Below are positions 1-6,401 of a stretch of 8,282 nucleotides of DNA, one piece after another. This DNA is from Thermoguttaceae bacterium (lineage in GTDB: Bacteria; Planctomycetota; Planctomycetia; Pirellulales; Thermoguttaceae). The notes beneath the pieces were generated by a model. It worked only from the letters and a program-made list of their open reading frames with translations. It did not search any database and was not told where the DNA came from. The stretch covers positions 1 through 8,282 of the forward strand of contig JAFYVO010000443.1 in the NCBI GenBank assembly GCA_017549085.1, given 5' to 3'. The translations under genes and the position numbers were made by a program. The first letter of the stretch is position 1, and each line of letters starts with the position of its first letter.

Positions 1-1
1 G

Positions 2-763
2 AAAATACCGCGAGCGTTCGACGGTTTCGTCGTCGTTTGCGTCGCCGACTTGCACGAAAAGGAATTTGGCCCGGACAACGAGCGACTTTTTACCAAAATT
101 CGCGCCGCAAACCCAGACGTTATCGCGATTTCCGGCGATTTATTGATCGATCCGCCCCTTAACGTCGAATTTGCGCGTCGTTTTGTCGCCGACGCGTCGA
201 AAATCGCTCCGGTTTATTACGTTTCCGGCAATCACGAAGCGATCGCGCCGACGCAAACCGAGTATTTTCCGTTCCTTACGACGTTACAAGAGGCGGGCGC
301 GACCGTCCTCGACGGCGAAAAAGTCGAGTTGCAACGCGACGGCGAGTCGATAATTATCGCCGGAGTCGCCGACCCGCTCCTCGAACTTAAAGCCGACGAA
401 AGTTGGACTTCCGAAAAAGTCGTCGCTGAAAAATTACGTCGCGTCTCCCCGAACAAGCGCTTTACCCTCCTGATTTCGCACCGTCCGGAGTTGGCGGAAC
501 TTTACGCAAAACACGGCGTCGACCTGGCGTTGACCGGGCACGCGCACGGCGGGCAAATCCGGCTTCCGTTCGTCGGCGGATTAGCCGCGCCAAACCAAGG
601 AATATTACCGCGTTACGACGGCGGCGCTTATCGAATCGGCGAGTCGACGACGATCGTTTCGCGCGGTTTGGGGCCGAGCGTTTTCCCGACGCGGCTTTTC
701 AATCGTCCGCATCTCGTCGTTTGCGAGCTTAAAACGCAACCGGCGCAACCACTTGTTAATTAG
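2..763 (+). CDS. Calcineurin-like metallophosphoesterase, YkuE/YaeI type (5' end missing)
   Basis: The frame is open from base 2, giving 253 visible residues; the true start lies before the window. The two-metal site of calcineurin-like phosphoesterases is complete: DLH (D16, H18, bases 47-55), GD (D46), GNHE (N77, H78), SHRPE (H160) and GHAHGGQ (H180, H182). The tail, with GGQIRLP and later SRGLGPSVFPTRL, matches the YkuE/YaeI subgroup, which cleaves phosphoester or phosphodiester bonds, in some members linked to lipid metabolism. The substrate cannot be told from sequence. Family members often have an N-terminal membrane or signal segment; here that part is outside the window, so location is unknown. 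A TTG at base 50 is not a plausible start because it would remove the catalytic Asp of DLH. The last strand reads RPHL where I recall most relatives having an acidic residue after the Pro, a minor variation. Stop TAG; nfo follows after 101 bases. Confidence 0.9.
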   Translation, partial: KIPRAFDGFVVVCVADLHEKEFGPDNERLFTKIRAANPDVIAISGDLLIDPPLNVEFARRFVADASKIAPVYYVSGNHEAIAPTQTEYFPFLTTLQEAGATVLDGEKVELQRDGESIIIAGVADPLLELKADESWTSEKVVAEKLRRVSPNKRFTLLISHRPELAELYAKHGVDLALTGHAHGGQIRLPFVGGLAAPNQGILPRYDGGAYRIGESTTIVSRGLGPSVFPTRLFNRPHLVVCELKTQPAQPLVN

Positions 764-864
764 CGCTTTAAACCGACGCCACGCGTTTTCGCGGCCCGTT
801 CGACGCTTTTTTGCCGTCGTCGCCGCGTCGCGCGCTTATTTTAAATCACCCTAAGAGTTTGAAA

Positions 865-1722
865 ATGCCTTACTTCGGAGTACACGAATCGATCAGCGGG
901 GGACACGAAAACGCCGTTTTCGCGGCCGCGGCCCACGGTTTCGCTTGCGTTCAGATTTTTTCTAAGAACAGCAACCGTTGGGTTGCGAAAGCGCTCGAAC
1001 CGAAAGCGGCGCAAAAATTTCGCGACGCAATGACGCAAACCGGTGTAATCGCTCCTCTTATCCACGACTCCTACCTAATCAACTTAGCGTCGCCGGAAGC
1101 GGAGCAACTCGAAAAATCGCGCGCCGCTTTCACGGACGAACTCGTTCGAGCGGATCTTCTCGGCGTTCCTAACGTCGTTATGCATCCTGGCGCGGCCAAA
1201 GAGGATACGCGCGAAAACGGTTTGCGACGCGTCGCCGAGTCGCTCGATCAAATCTTCGACTCCCTTCCGGAAACGAACCAAGTTCGCGTTCTCCTCGAAA
1301 CGACGGCCGGTCAAGGCACTTACCTTGGTTCGCGTTTTGAAGAGTTAGCGCAAATCATTGAATATTCGTCGTTTAAAGAGCGGCTTGGCGTTTGTTTCGA
1401 CACTTGCCATTCCTTCGCGGCCGGGTACGATTTCGGAACGCCGGAAAAATACGACGCGGTTTTCGCTGAATTCGACCGAATTATCGGTCTCGACCGGCTT
1501 TGCGCGTTCCACTTAAACGATTCCGTTAAAGGACTTGGAAGCAAGGTCGACCGACACGCGCACATCGGTCGCGGCGAACTCGGCCTCGAGCCGTTCCGTT
1601 TTATCGTCAACGACGCGCGCTTCTCCGACTTGCCGATGTACCTCGAAACGCCGAAAGGGGAAACCGACGAAGGCGATTGGGACGTCGTCAACCTGAAAAC
1701 GCTACAAAACTTAATCGCATAA
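865..1722 (+). CDS. nfo: Endonuclease IV (AP endonuclease, family 2)
   Basis: This gene encodes a DNA base-excision-repair enzyme that cuts the backbone 5' to abasic sites and removes 3' blocking groups, using three Zn2+ ions; it acts in the cytoplasm. The 285-residue product equals the E. coli Nfo length. All nine metal ligands are present at the E. coli positions: H67 (E. coli H69, shifted by two), then H107 (H109), E145, D179, H182, H216, D229, H231 and E261. The signature blocks SISGG (9-13), HPG (107-109), FDTCH (178-182) and DRHAHIG (229-235) are clear. I chose ATG 865, not the upstream in-frame TTG at 811, because family members begin just before the first strand (here PYFGVHES), and the extra 18 residues would be Arg/Ser-rich with no family match. 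A weak ribosome site AAGAG (853-857) lies 7 bases before this ATG. No terminator is evident after the stop, and the next gene starts 66 bases on. Confidence 0.96.
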   Translation: MPYFGVHESISGGHENAVFAAAAHGFACVQIFSKNSNRWVAKALEPKAAQKFRDAMTQTGVIAPLIHDSYLINLASPEAEQLEKSRAAFTDELVRADLLGVPNVVMHPGAAKEDTRENGLRRVAESLDQIFDSLPETNQVRVLLETTAGQGTYLGSRFEELAQIIEYSSFKERLGVCFDTCHSFAAGYDFGTPEKYDAVFAEFDRIIGLDRLCAFHLNDSVKGLGSKVDRHAHIGRGELGLEPFRFIVNDARFSDLPMYLETPKGETDEGDWDVVNLKTLQNLIA

Positions 1723-1776
1723 CGCAGACCACATTTTTTTCGACGCAACTCGCGTCAAAACAAGCCTTTATTACGA

Positions 1777-1782
1777 AAGGAA
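1777..1782 (+). promoter_or_regulatory. Ribosome binding site of the first hydrolase
   Basis: AAAGGA lies 6 bases before ATG 1789 and fixes the start in front of a textbook signal peptide. The second, paralogous hydrolase has no comparable purine box. Confidence 0.7.
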
Positions 1783-1788
1783 ATCCCG

Positions 1789-2634
1789 ATGAAAAAGAAC
1801 CTGACGACGGCGGCGCTGGCCCTCGTTTTCGCGGTCGCGACCGCGGTTTCGAGTTTCGCGTTCGACGAATACAACGTGTGGCCCGGCGTCGCGCCCGGTG
1901 AAAGCGCGGAAGCGAAAAAACCGACGTACGAATACTGGAAGCCCGAAAAGAAAACGACCGACGCTTGCCTCGTCGTCTGCCCGGGCGGCGCCTACAACGG
2001 TCTCGCTTACGGACACGAAGGGGACAAGATCGCGAAATTCTTTACGAGCAAAGGGATTACGGTTGTCGTTTTGAAGTACCGGGTTCCCCGCCGCGAAGGG
2101 CTTCCGAAGCATATGGCCGCTTGGCAAGACGCGCAACGGATGATTCGCGTCGTTCGCAGCCGCGCCGCCGAATGGGAAATCAATCCGGAAAAAATCGGAA
2201 TCCTCGGCTTCTCGGCGGGCGGGCACCTCACGCTGATGACCTCGACGACGAGCCAAACCGCGTCTTACGAAGCGGTCGACGACGTCGATAAACTCCCGTG
2301 CCACGTCAACTTCGCGGTTCCGGTCTACCCGGCTTACGTTCTCGAAGACGGCGCCGACGGCCCGAACGCCGGCAAAGGAAACGATTCGACGATGGTCGGC
2401 GATTTCGCCTTCGACGACAAGACGCCGCCGATGTGCTTAATTCACGGCGACAACGACGTTTATTCGCCGATGGGCTCGGTCGCGGTCTACTCGAAACTGC
2501 GTAAGTTGAATATTCCGGCGGAGATGCACATTTACGCCAATATCGCGCACGGTTTCGGCGGCAACCCGACCGACAATCACGTCGGCGACTGGATGAACCG
2601 CGTCGTCGCTTGGATGAAATCAATCGGTTTCTAA
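1789..2634 (+). CDS. Secreted alpha/beta hydrolase, acetyl-esterase/xylan-esterase-like (copy 1)
   Basis: The 281-residue product is predicted to be exported and to hydrolyse an ester, possibly acetyl groups on plant polysaccharide; substrate is inference. Residues 1-24 form a Sec signal peptide: MKKN, a hydrophobic core, then SFA with likely cleavage before F25. The mature part shows the COG0657-like (Aes/BD-FAE) fold: an oxyanion-hole motif PGGAY (65-69), the HEG motif (76-78), YRVPR (97-101), then the DAQR...RVVRSRA helix and the nucleophile elbow GFSAGGH with S142. The acid is probably D223 in HGDND and the base H254 in AHGF, completing a Ser-Asp-His triad. Length is normal for a single-domain member. 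A paralogue about 70% identical over 236 aligned residues starts 125 bases downstream. A dipeptidyl-peptidase-like role is less likely because there is no propeller domain. No carbohydrate-binding domain or lipobox is present. Confidence 0.88.
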   Translation: MKKNLTTAALALVFAVATAVSSFAFDEYNVWPGVAPGESAEAKKPTYEYWKPEKKTTDACLVVCPGGAYNGLAYGHEGDKIAKFFTSKGITVVVLKYRVPRREGLPKHMAAWQDAQRMIRVVRSRAAEWEINPEKIGILGFSAGGHLTLMTSTTSQTASYEAVDDVDKLPCHVNFAVPVYPAYVLEDGADGPNAGKGNDSTMVGDFAFDDKTPPMCLIHGDNDVYSPMGSVAVYSKLRKLNIPAEMHIYANIAHGFGGNPTDNHVGDWMNRVVAWMKSIGF

Positions 2635-2646
2635 TGTTTGTCGCGC

Positions 2647-2710
2647 AAAACGCCGCGCCGTTTCGCTCGACGCTTAAACTTTTATCGGCGTTACGGTTAC
2701 GCGGCGTTTT
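2647..2710 (+). terminator. Long-loop inverted repeat between the hydrolases, possible terminator or attenuator
   Basis: AAAACGCCGCG (2647-2657) is the exact reverse complement of CGCGGCGTTTT (2700-2710). The 42-base loop contains CCGT (2658-2661) and ACGG (2693-2696), which extend the stem after a 3-base bulge. The right arm ends in TTTT, as in an A/U-flanked intrinsic terminator, but the loop is unusually long. It could end copy 1, control read-through into copy 2, or be an mRNA-stabilising structure. Confidence 0.45.
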
Positions 2711-2759
2711 ACTTAAATAAAAAACCTATTCGTTTCCCCTTGTTCAGCGAAAAAATCCG

Positions 2760-3602
2760 ATGAAAAAACTCCTTTTAGCGGCGGCTTTTGTCGCGGCGAC
2801 ATATTGCGGCGTCTCCGCTTTCGCGTTCGACAAATTCAACGTTTGGCCCGACGTCGCGCCGGGCGCCGCGGTCGACGACGTCAAGCCGACTTACGAATAT
2901 TGGAAGCCAGAAAATAAAACGAGCGACTCTTGCGTAATCGTTTTTCCCGGCGGCGCTTACGAATATTTGACGCTCGGTCGCGACGCCAACCAATTGACGC
3001 GCCTTTTCAACGAGCGCGGCGTTACGGTCGTCGTCTTGAATTACCGCGTTCCCCGCCCGAAAAACGGCCCCAAGCACCTCGCCGCTTGGCAGGACGCCCA
3101 GCGCGTTATCCGCGTCGTCCGCAGTCGCGCTTCGGAGTGGGGCGTCGATCCGGAGAAAATCGGCGCGCTCGGACTTTCGGCGGGCGGACACTTGACGCTA
3201 ATGGCGGCGACGTCGAGTCAAACGGCGTCTTACGAACCGATCGACGACGTCGATAAACTCCCGTGCCACCTCAACTTCGCAATTCCCGTCTATCCGGCTT
3301 ACGTCCTCGAAGACGGCGCCGACGGGCCGAACGCCCAACGCGGGCTCGATTCGCCGATGGTCGCCGACTTCGCGTTTGACGACAAGACGCCGCCGACGAT
3401 CCTGTTACACGGCGACGCAGACGCTTACTCGCCGAACGGCTCGGTCGCCGTTTACGCGAAATTGCGCAAAATGAACATTCCGGCGGAGTTGCACATTTAC
3501 GCGAAGGTTCCGCACGGTTTTGTCGGCAATCCGCCGAGCGGCAAACCGGTCGACGATTGGCTGAATCGCGTCGACGCTTGGAGAAAAAAAATCGGTTTTT
3601 AA
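2760..3602 (+). CDS. Secreted alpha/beta hydrolase, acetyl-esterase/xylan-esterase-like (copy 2)
   Basis: This 280-residue product is a tandem paralogue of the preceding gene and aligns with it end to end. Residues 1-22 are a Sec signal peptide ending AFA, with likely cleavage before F23. The triad is intact: S140 in GLSAGGH, D221 in HGDAD and H252 in PHGF; the oxyanion-hole PGGAY is at 63-67. Conserved blocks such as YPAYVLEDGADGPNA and DFAFDDKTPP are identical in both copies, and one 29-base stretch (2276-2304 and 3241-3269) is identical at DNA level. The copies differ most at residues 68-84, where the HEG motif of copy 1 (GHEGDKIA) is replaced by GRDANQLT, and at F62, which is Cys in copy 1. 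This points to changed substrate preference rather than decay, since the frame and catalytic residues are kept. No clear Shine-Dalgarno sequence precedes ATG 2760; the start is chosen by the signal peptide and by alignment with copy 1. Confidence 0.88.
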   Translation: MKKLLLAAAFVAATYCGVSAFAFDKFNVWPDVAPGAAVDDVKPTYEYWKPENKTSDSCVIVFPGGAYEYLTLGRDANQLTRLFNERGVTVVVLNYRVPRPKNGPKHLAAWQDAQRVIRVVRSRASEWGVDPEKIGALGLSAGGHLTLMAATSSQTASYEPIDDVDKLPCHLNFAIPVYPAYVLEDGADGPNAQRGLDSPMVADFAFDDKTPPTILLHGDADAYSPNGSVAVYAKLRKMNIPAELHIYAKVPHGFVGNPPSGKPVDDWLNRVDAWRKKIGF

Positions 3603-3637
3603 CGTTTGGTTTTAAAAGGAATTACGCCAACGCGAAC

Positions 3638-3657
3638 AAAAAATTTTAAAAAATTTT
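3638..3657. repeat. Tandem A6T4 tract, likely intrinsically curved DNA
   Basis: AAAAAATTTT occurs twice back to back (3638-3647, 3648-3657), so the A-tracts repeat at exactly 10 bases, about one helical turn. A further T7 run lies at 3674-3680. Phased AnTn tracts are known to bend DNA. The tract sits about 150 bases before the VWA gene inside the only AT-rich stretch of the window, a plausible promoter-upstream element, though I could not place convincing -35/-10 boxes. Confidence 0.5.
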
Positions 3658-3709
3658 CCAAAATAACAAACTATTTTTTTGTTTATTCGTCTCTCATTAA
3701 TAAGGAACA

Positions 3710-3765
3710 GTCAAACGCGGCGCGCCGCCGGAGTTTGCCAAACGCCCAAAAAAATTCAGTTTGAC
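3710..3765 (+). promoter_or_regulatory. Structured leader with alternative GTTTG/CAAAC pairings before the VWA gene
   Basis: GTCAAAC (3710-3716) can pair with GTTTGAC (3759-3765). Its CAAAC part can instead pair with GTTTG (3733-3737), enclosing a 12-base perfect palindrome GCGGCGCGCCGC (3717-3728). GTTTG 3733-3737 can also pair with CAAAC 3739-3743, though a 1-base spacer makes that a DNA palindrome rather than an RNA hairpin. The pairings compete with one another. Whether the region is transcribed is not known, so a DNA-binding-protein site is equally possible. Confidence 0.3.
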
Positions 3766-3779
3766 GCTTAAAACGCGTC
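3763..3779 (+). other. Small hairpin just upstream of the VWA-gene ribosome site
   Basis: GACGC (3763-3767) and GCGTC (3775-3779) form a 5-bp stem with a 7-base loop, 12 bases before the Shine-Dalgarno sequence. It overlaps the right arm of the GTCAAAC/GTTTGAC repeat. A second short inverted repeat, TTAAC-AC-GTTAA (3782-3793), runs into the ribosome site. Such short repeats also occur by chance in this CpG-rich DNA. Confidence 0.25.
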
Positions 3780-3791
3780 GTTTAACACGTT

Positions 3792-3797
3792 AAGGAG
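3792..3797 (+). promoter_or_regulatory. Strong Shine-Dalgarno sequence of the VWA gene
   Basis: AAGGAG lies 6 bases before ATG 3804, the best ribosome site in the window. It fixes the start even though the N-terminal region before the hydrophobic core is longer than usual. Confidence 0.8.
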
Positions 3798-3803
3798 ACG
3801 TTT

Positions 3804-6233
3804 ATGTCCGCGTTATTTTTACCGTCGCAGCGAATAAACGCGTTGCGGTTCGCCGTTCTTGGATACTTTTTTTTCCTCGTCGCGTCGTCGCAACCTGTTT
3901 TTTCGCAAGGTTTCCTAACCGAAGTCAAGCGTCCTTCGCCCGTTCCGCCGACTTCGGTTCCGGCGCCGCGCCCGCCGTTCGAGCGCTCGGTTCGTCTCGA
4001 ATCGCTTTCGGTCGACGCGGAAATTGAAAACTCGGTCGCGCAAGTCGTCGTTTCGCAAACCTTTAACAACGTCGGTTCGACGACGATCGAAGCGTCGTTT
4101 ATCTTCCCGCTTCCTTACGACGGCGCCGTCGACTCGCTGACGTTTCTCGTTGAAGGCAAAGAATTTACGGGCGAACTTCTCGACGCCGCCGAAGCGCGCA
4201 AACGTTACGAGGCGATCGTTCGGGAAAATCGCGACCCCGCCCTCCTTGAATGGGTCGGAACGGGCCTTTATCAAACGAGCGTCTTCCCGATTCCGCCGGG
4301 ACAAGCGCGCACGGTCGAACTCCGTTATACGCAACTCCTTCGACAACAAGACGGTTTGACCGAATTTTTCTTTCCGACAAAATGCGCGCGACAAAATGAA
4401 GCGCCGGGCAAAACCAGCTTCGCGACTCGCATCGTCGGCGAAACGGAAATCAAAAACGTTTATTCGCCGACGTTCGACGTAAAAGTCGAACGCGTTGCAA
4501 AGAACGTTGTTCAAACGACTTGCGTTCTCGAAAACCAAACGCCGACGCGCGACTTCCGTTTATTCTTCGATCAAAACGCCGACGATTTGTCCGCGAAGAT
4601 TCAAAGTTACCGTCCTAACCCCAACGAAGACGGCTACTTCCTTCTTCTTGCGTCGCCGAAAATCGTTTCCGATCAAAAAGAGCGTCCGACGAAAACGGTC
4701 GTTCTTACGCTCGACGTCTCCGGCAGTATGTCCGGCGAAAAAATTCGTCAAGCGCGCGAATCGTTAAGGTTCGTTTTAGAACGACTTAACGACGGCGACA
4801 AATTTAACGTCGTTCTCTTCGGAACCGACGTTCGCTCGTTTGCGGAAAGCCTTCGCGTTGTCGACGAAACGTCGCGCAACGAAGCGCTAGCCTTTGTCGA
4901 CGCCGTTCGCTCGCGAGGTTCGACGAACATCGAAGAAGCCTTAAACGTTTCCTTCAAACAACTTGCGCAAGACGAAACCGCCAATCCGAAATACCTCTTT
5001 TTCTTCAGCGACGGCGAACCGACGACCGGCGAAACGAACGAAATGAAATTAGCGCAACTCGCTCGCGACAAAAACAACGGCGCGCGCTTCTTCTCGTTCG
5101 GGCTCGGTTACGACGTAAACTCCCGTCTTCTCGACCGTTTCGTTCGCGACGGTCGCGGTCAAGGCGAATACGTCAAGCCGAGCGAAAATATCGAGGAACG
5201 CGTCGCGGCCCTGTACAATCGCGTCGGGGTCCCCGTTTTCACCGGCGTCGAATTCCAATTCAAGTCGAAGGAAAACGAGTTGGCGCAATACTTTACCAAC
5301 CAAGTTTACCCGGAAGGGAAAATCGACGTTTACGCCGGCGATCAATTGATTCTCGTCGGACGTTACGCGACGTCGGGCCCGATCGAAATTCAAGCGAAAG
5401 GGCAAGTCGACGGAGCCGACGTCGCGTTTTCCTTCGACGGCGTTTTCACAAACGAAAGCGCTGACTCGACTTATGCGTTCGTCGAGCGTCTTTGGGCGAC
5501 CCGTCGCGTCGGCGAAATCGTCGACGCGCTCGATCTGAACGGCCCGAACGACGAACTGATGAACGAGTTGCTCGAACTCTCGAAAAAACACGGGATTATG
5601 ACGCCGTACACCGCGTTTTTGGCCGACGATTCCGTCGCCCTCGACGCGACCGCCGACAACGCGCGTCGCGCCGCCGGCAACTTCAAGCGTCTTGCGTCGC
5701 AAACGTCGAATATGTCGGGATTTGCGCAACGTTCGATGAAGCAGTCGTTCCGCGGCGCCGCCAATCTTGCGACCGAATCTGCCGCCGCCGACGCAATGGC
5801 GATGACCGCGGCGCCTACCGCGGCCGCGCCTCGAAGAGCTCCGGCGGCGGGCGCTTTGCGTCCTCGAACGCCCAATCGAGCGGCGGGGGCGGCGCGCTCC
5901 TTCGCGACTTCCGCTCCGTTGGCCGTCGACGCCGATTTTGCCGCGCCAATCGCGGTTTCGGAATCAGCGGAAACGTCCGCGGCCAAACCTCGCGAAACCG
6001 TCCGAACCATCGCCGGTAAAACGTTTTACTTCAAAAACGGACGTTGGATCGACGCGGCGCTTGACAAAGAGTCGCAAACCGCGCAAACGCCGATCGTCGT
6101 TAAACAATTTAGCGACGAGTATTTCGAACTTGCCGGGCGGCTCGGTCGCGAATTTTCGCAATATTTAGCGTTCGAAGAAGCGTCGACTTTCCTCTTCAAC
6201 GGGCAAGTTTATCAAATCGAATCGCCAAAATAA
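3804..6233 (+). CDS. Exported VIT + VWA domain protein (inter-alpha-trypsin-inhibitor heavy-chain-like)
   Basis: The 809-residue product has a signal peptide at about 1-34 (core about 17-28, possible cleavage at VFS/Q) and a Pro-rich linker (43-58). A VIT domain covers about 60-185, with SQTFNN, FIFPLPYDGAVD and the LLDAAEARKRYEAIVRE helix. A VWA domain covers about 296-470 with a complete MIDAS: DVSGS (D304, S306, S308), T374 and D403. A beta-rich segment follows, then a helix ending HGIMTPYTAFL (596-605), typical of bacterial VIT-VWA proteins. Residues about 650-728 are rich in Ala, Pro, Arg and Ser and probably disordered. The last 80 residues (GKTFYFKNGRWID onward) form a separate small domain. 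The MIDAS suggests metal-dependent binding of a protein partner, and the signal peptide places it in the periplasm, cell surface or outside. The partner and biological role are unknown. No LPXTG, C-terminal anchor or lipobox is visible. Confidence 0.88.
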   Translation: MSALFLPSQRINALRFAVLGYFFFLVASSQPVFSQGFLTEVKRPSPVPPTSVPAPRPPFERSVRLESLSVDAEIENSVAQVVVSQTFNNVGSTTIEASFIFPLPYDGAVDSLTFLVEGKEFTGELLDAAEARKRYEAIVRENRDPALLEWVGTGLYQTSVFPIPPGQARTVELRYTQLLRQQDGLTEFFFPTKCARQNEAPGKTSFATRIVGETEIKNVYSPTFDVKVERVAKNVVQTTCVLENQTPTRDFRLFFDQNADDLSAKIQSYRPNPNEDGYFLLLASPKIVSDQKERPTKTVVLTLDVSGSMSGEKIRQARESLRFVLERLNDGDKFNVVLFGTDVRSFAESLRVVDETSRNEALAFVDAVRSRGSTNIEEALNVSFKQLAQDETANPKYLFFFSDGEPTTGETNEMKLAQLARDKNNGARFFSFGLGYDVNSRLLDRFVRDGRGQGEYVKPSENIEERVAALYNRVGVPVFTGVEFQFKSKENELAQYFTNQVYPEGKIDVYAGDQLILVGRYATSGPIEIQAKGQVDGADVAFSFDGVFTNESADSTYAFVERLWATRRVGEIVDALDLNGPNDELMNELLELSKKHGIMTPYTAFLADDSVALDATADNARRAAGNFKRLASQTSNMSGFAQRSMKQSFRGAANLATESAAADAMAMTAAPTAAAPRRAPAAGALRPRTPNRAAGAARSFATSAPLAVDADFAAPIAVSESAETSAAKPRETVRTIAGKTFYFKNGRWIDAALDKESQTAQTPIVVKQFSDEYFELAGRLGREFSQYLAFEEASTFLFNGQVYQIESPK

Positions 6234-6244
6234 TTGAGCGACAA

Positions 6245-6274
6245 GACGTTGCCGCCAGAACGCGACGCAACGTC
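6245..6274 (+). other. 8-bp inverted repeat just after the VWA gene
   Basis: GACGTTGC (6245-6252) and GCAACGTC (6267-6274) are perfect reverse complements with a 14-base spacer, starting 11 bases after the VWA stop. No T-run follows directly (the nearest is TTTT at 6285-6288), so it is a weak terminator candidate or an mRNA 3'-end structure. Confidence 0.35.
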
Positions 6275-6299
6275 GACAACAAATTTTAACGTGCGTCCT

Positions 6300-6350
6300 C
6301 GCTCGAGCGAAACCGAATTTCGCGTTTCGTTCGAGCGTCGACGTATTTTT
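6300..6350 (+). terminator. Strong stem-loop before the P-type ATPase, probable terminator
   Basis: CGCTCGAGCGAAAC (6300-6313) pairs with GTTTCGTTCGAGCG (6324-6337) over 14 positions, with one G-U wobble (G6307/T6330) and a 10-base loop. T5 (6346-6350) follows after 8 bases, farther than in a standard intrinsic terminator. The stem is the strongest in the window and would separate the VWA gene from the ATPase. It could also act as an RNA-processing site or as a cis-regulatory element in the ATPase leader. Confidence 0.55.
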
Positions 6351-6401
6351 GGGCGCGTCGTTTTTCGGCGACGTCTTTCCATTCAACACGAAAGTTAACT
6401 A

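Noticed and set aside
50..763. TTG at 50 as the start of the metallophosphoesterase
   Set aside because: It falls inside the DLH metal-binding motif and would remove the catalytic Asp; the frame is open upstream to the window edge.
782..812. CGCG-TTTT-CGCG and T6 run between the phosphoesterase and nfo as a terminator
   Set aside because: The 4-bp stem is too short and the T-run is about 13 bases away.
811..864. N-terminal extension of endonuclease IV from TTG 811
   Set aside because: The 18 extra residues have no family match, and ATG 865 gives the exact E. coli length and ligand numbering.
1733..1760. T8 run plus GACGC/GCGTC hairpin after nfo as a terminator
   Set aside because: The T-run lies before the hairpin rather than after it, and the stem is only 5 bp (more only with a bulge).
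1771..2304. Antisense 177-residue reading frame over the first hydrolase
   Set aside because: It is Arg-rich with no recognisable motif; long antisense frames are expected with this CpG- and NCG-rich codon use.
2276..3269. The 29-base identical stretch in both hydrolases as a mobile-element repeat
   Set aside because: It lies in the same codon positions of two paralogues and simply reflects gene duplication.
3679..3703. TTGTTT and TAATAA as a sigma-70 promoter for the VWA gene
   Set aside because: The spacing is only 13 bases, well short of the usual 16-18.
3915..4538. Antisense 207-residue reading frame over the VIT region
   Set aside because: It is a shadow of a clear gene, with biased Arg/Phe composition and no motif.
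5049..5729. Antisense 226-residue reading frame over the VWA gene
   Set aside because: It is opposite well-conserved VIT-VWA sequence and has no domain or credible ribosome site.
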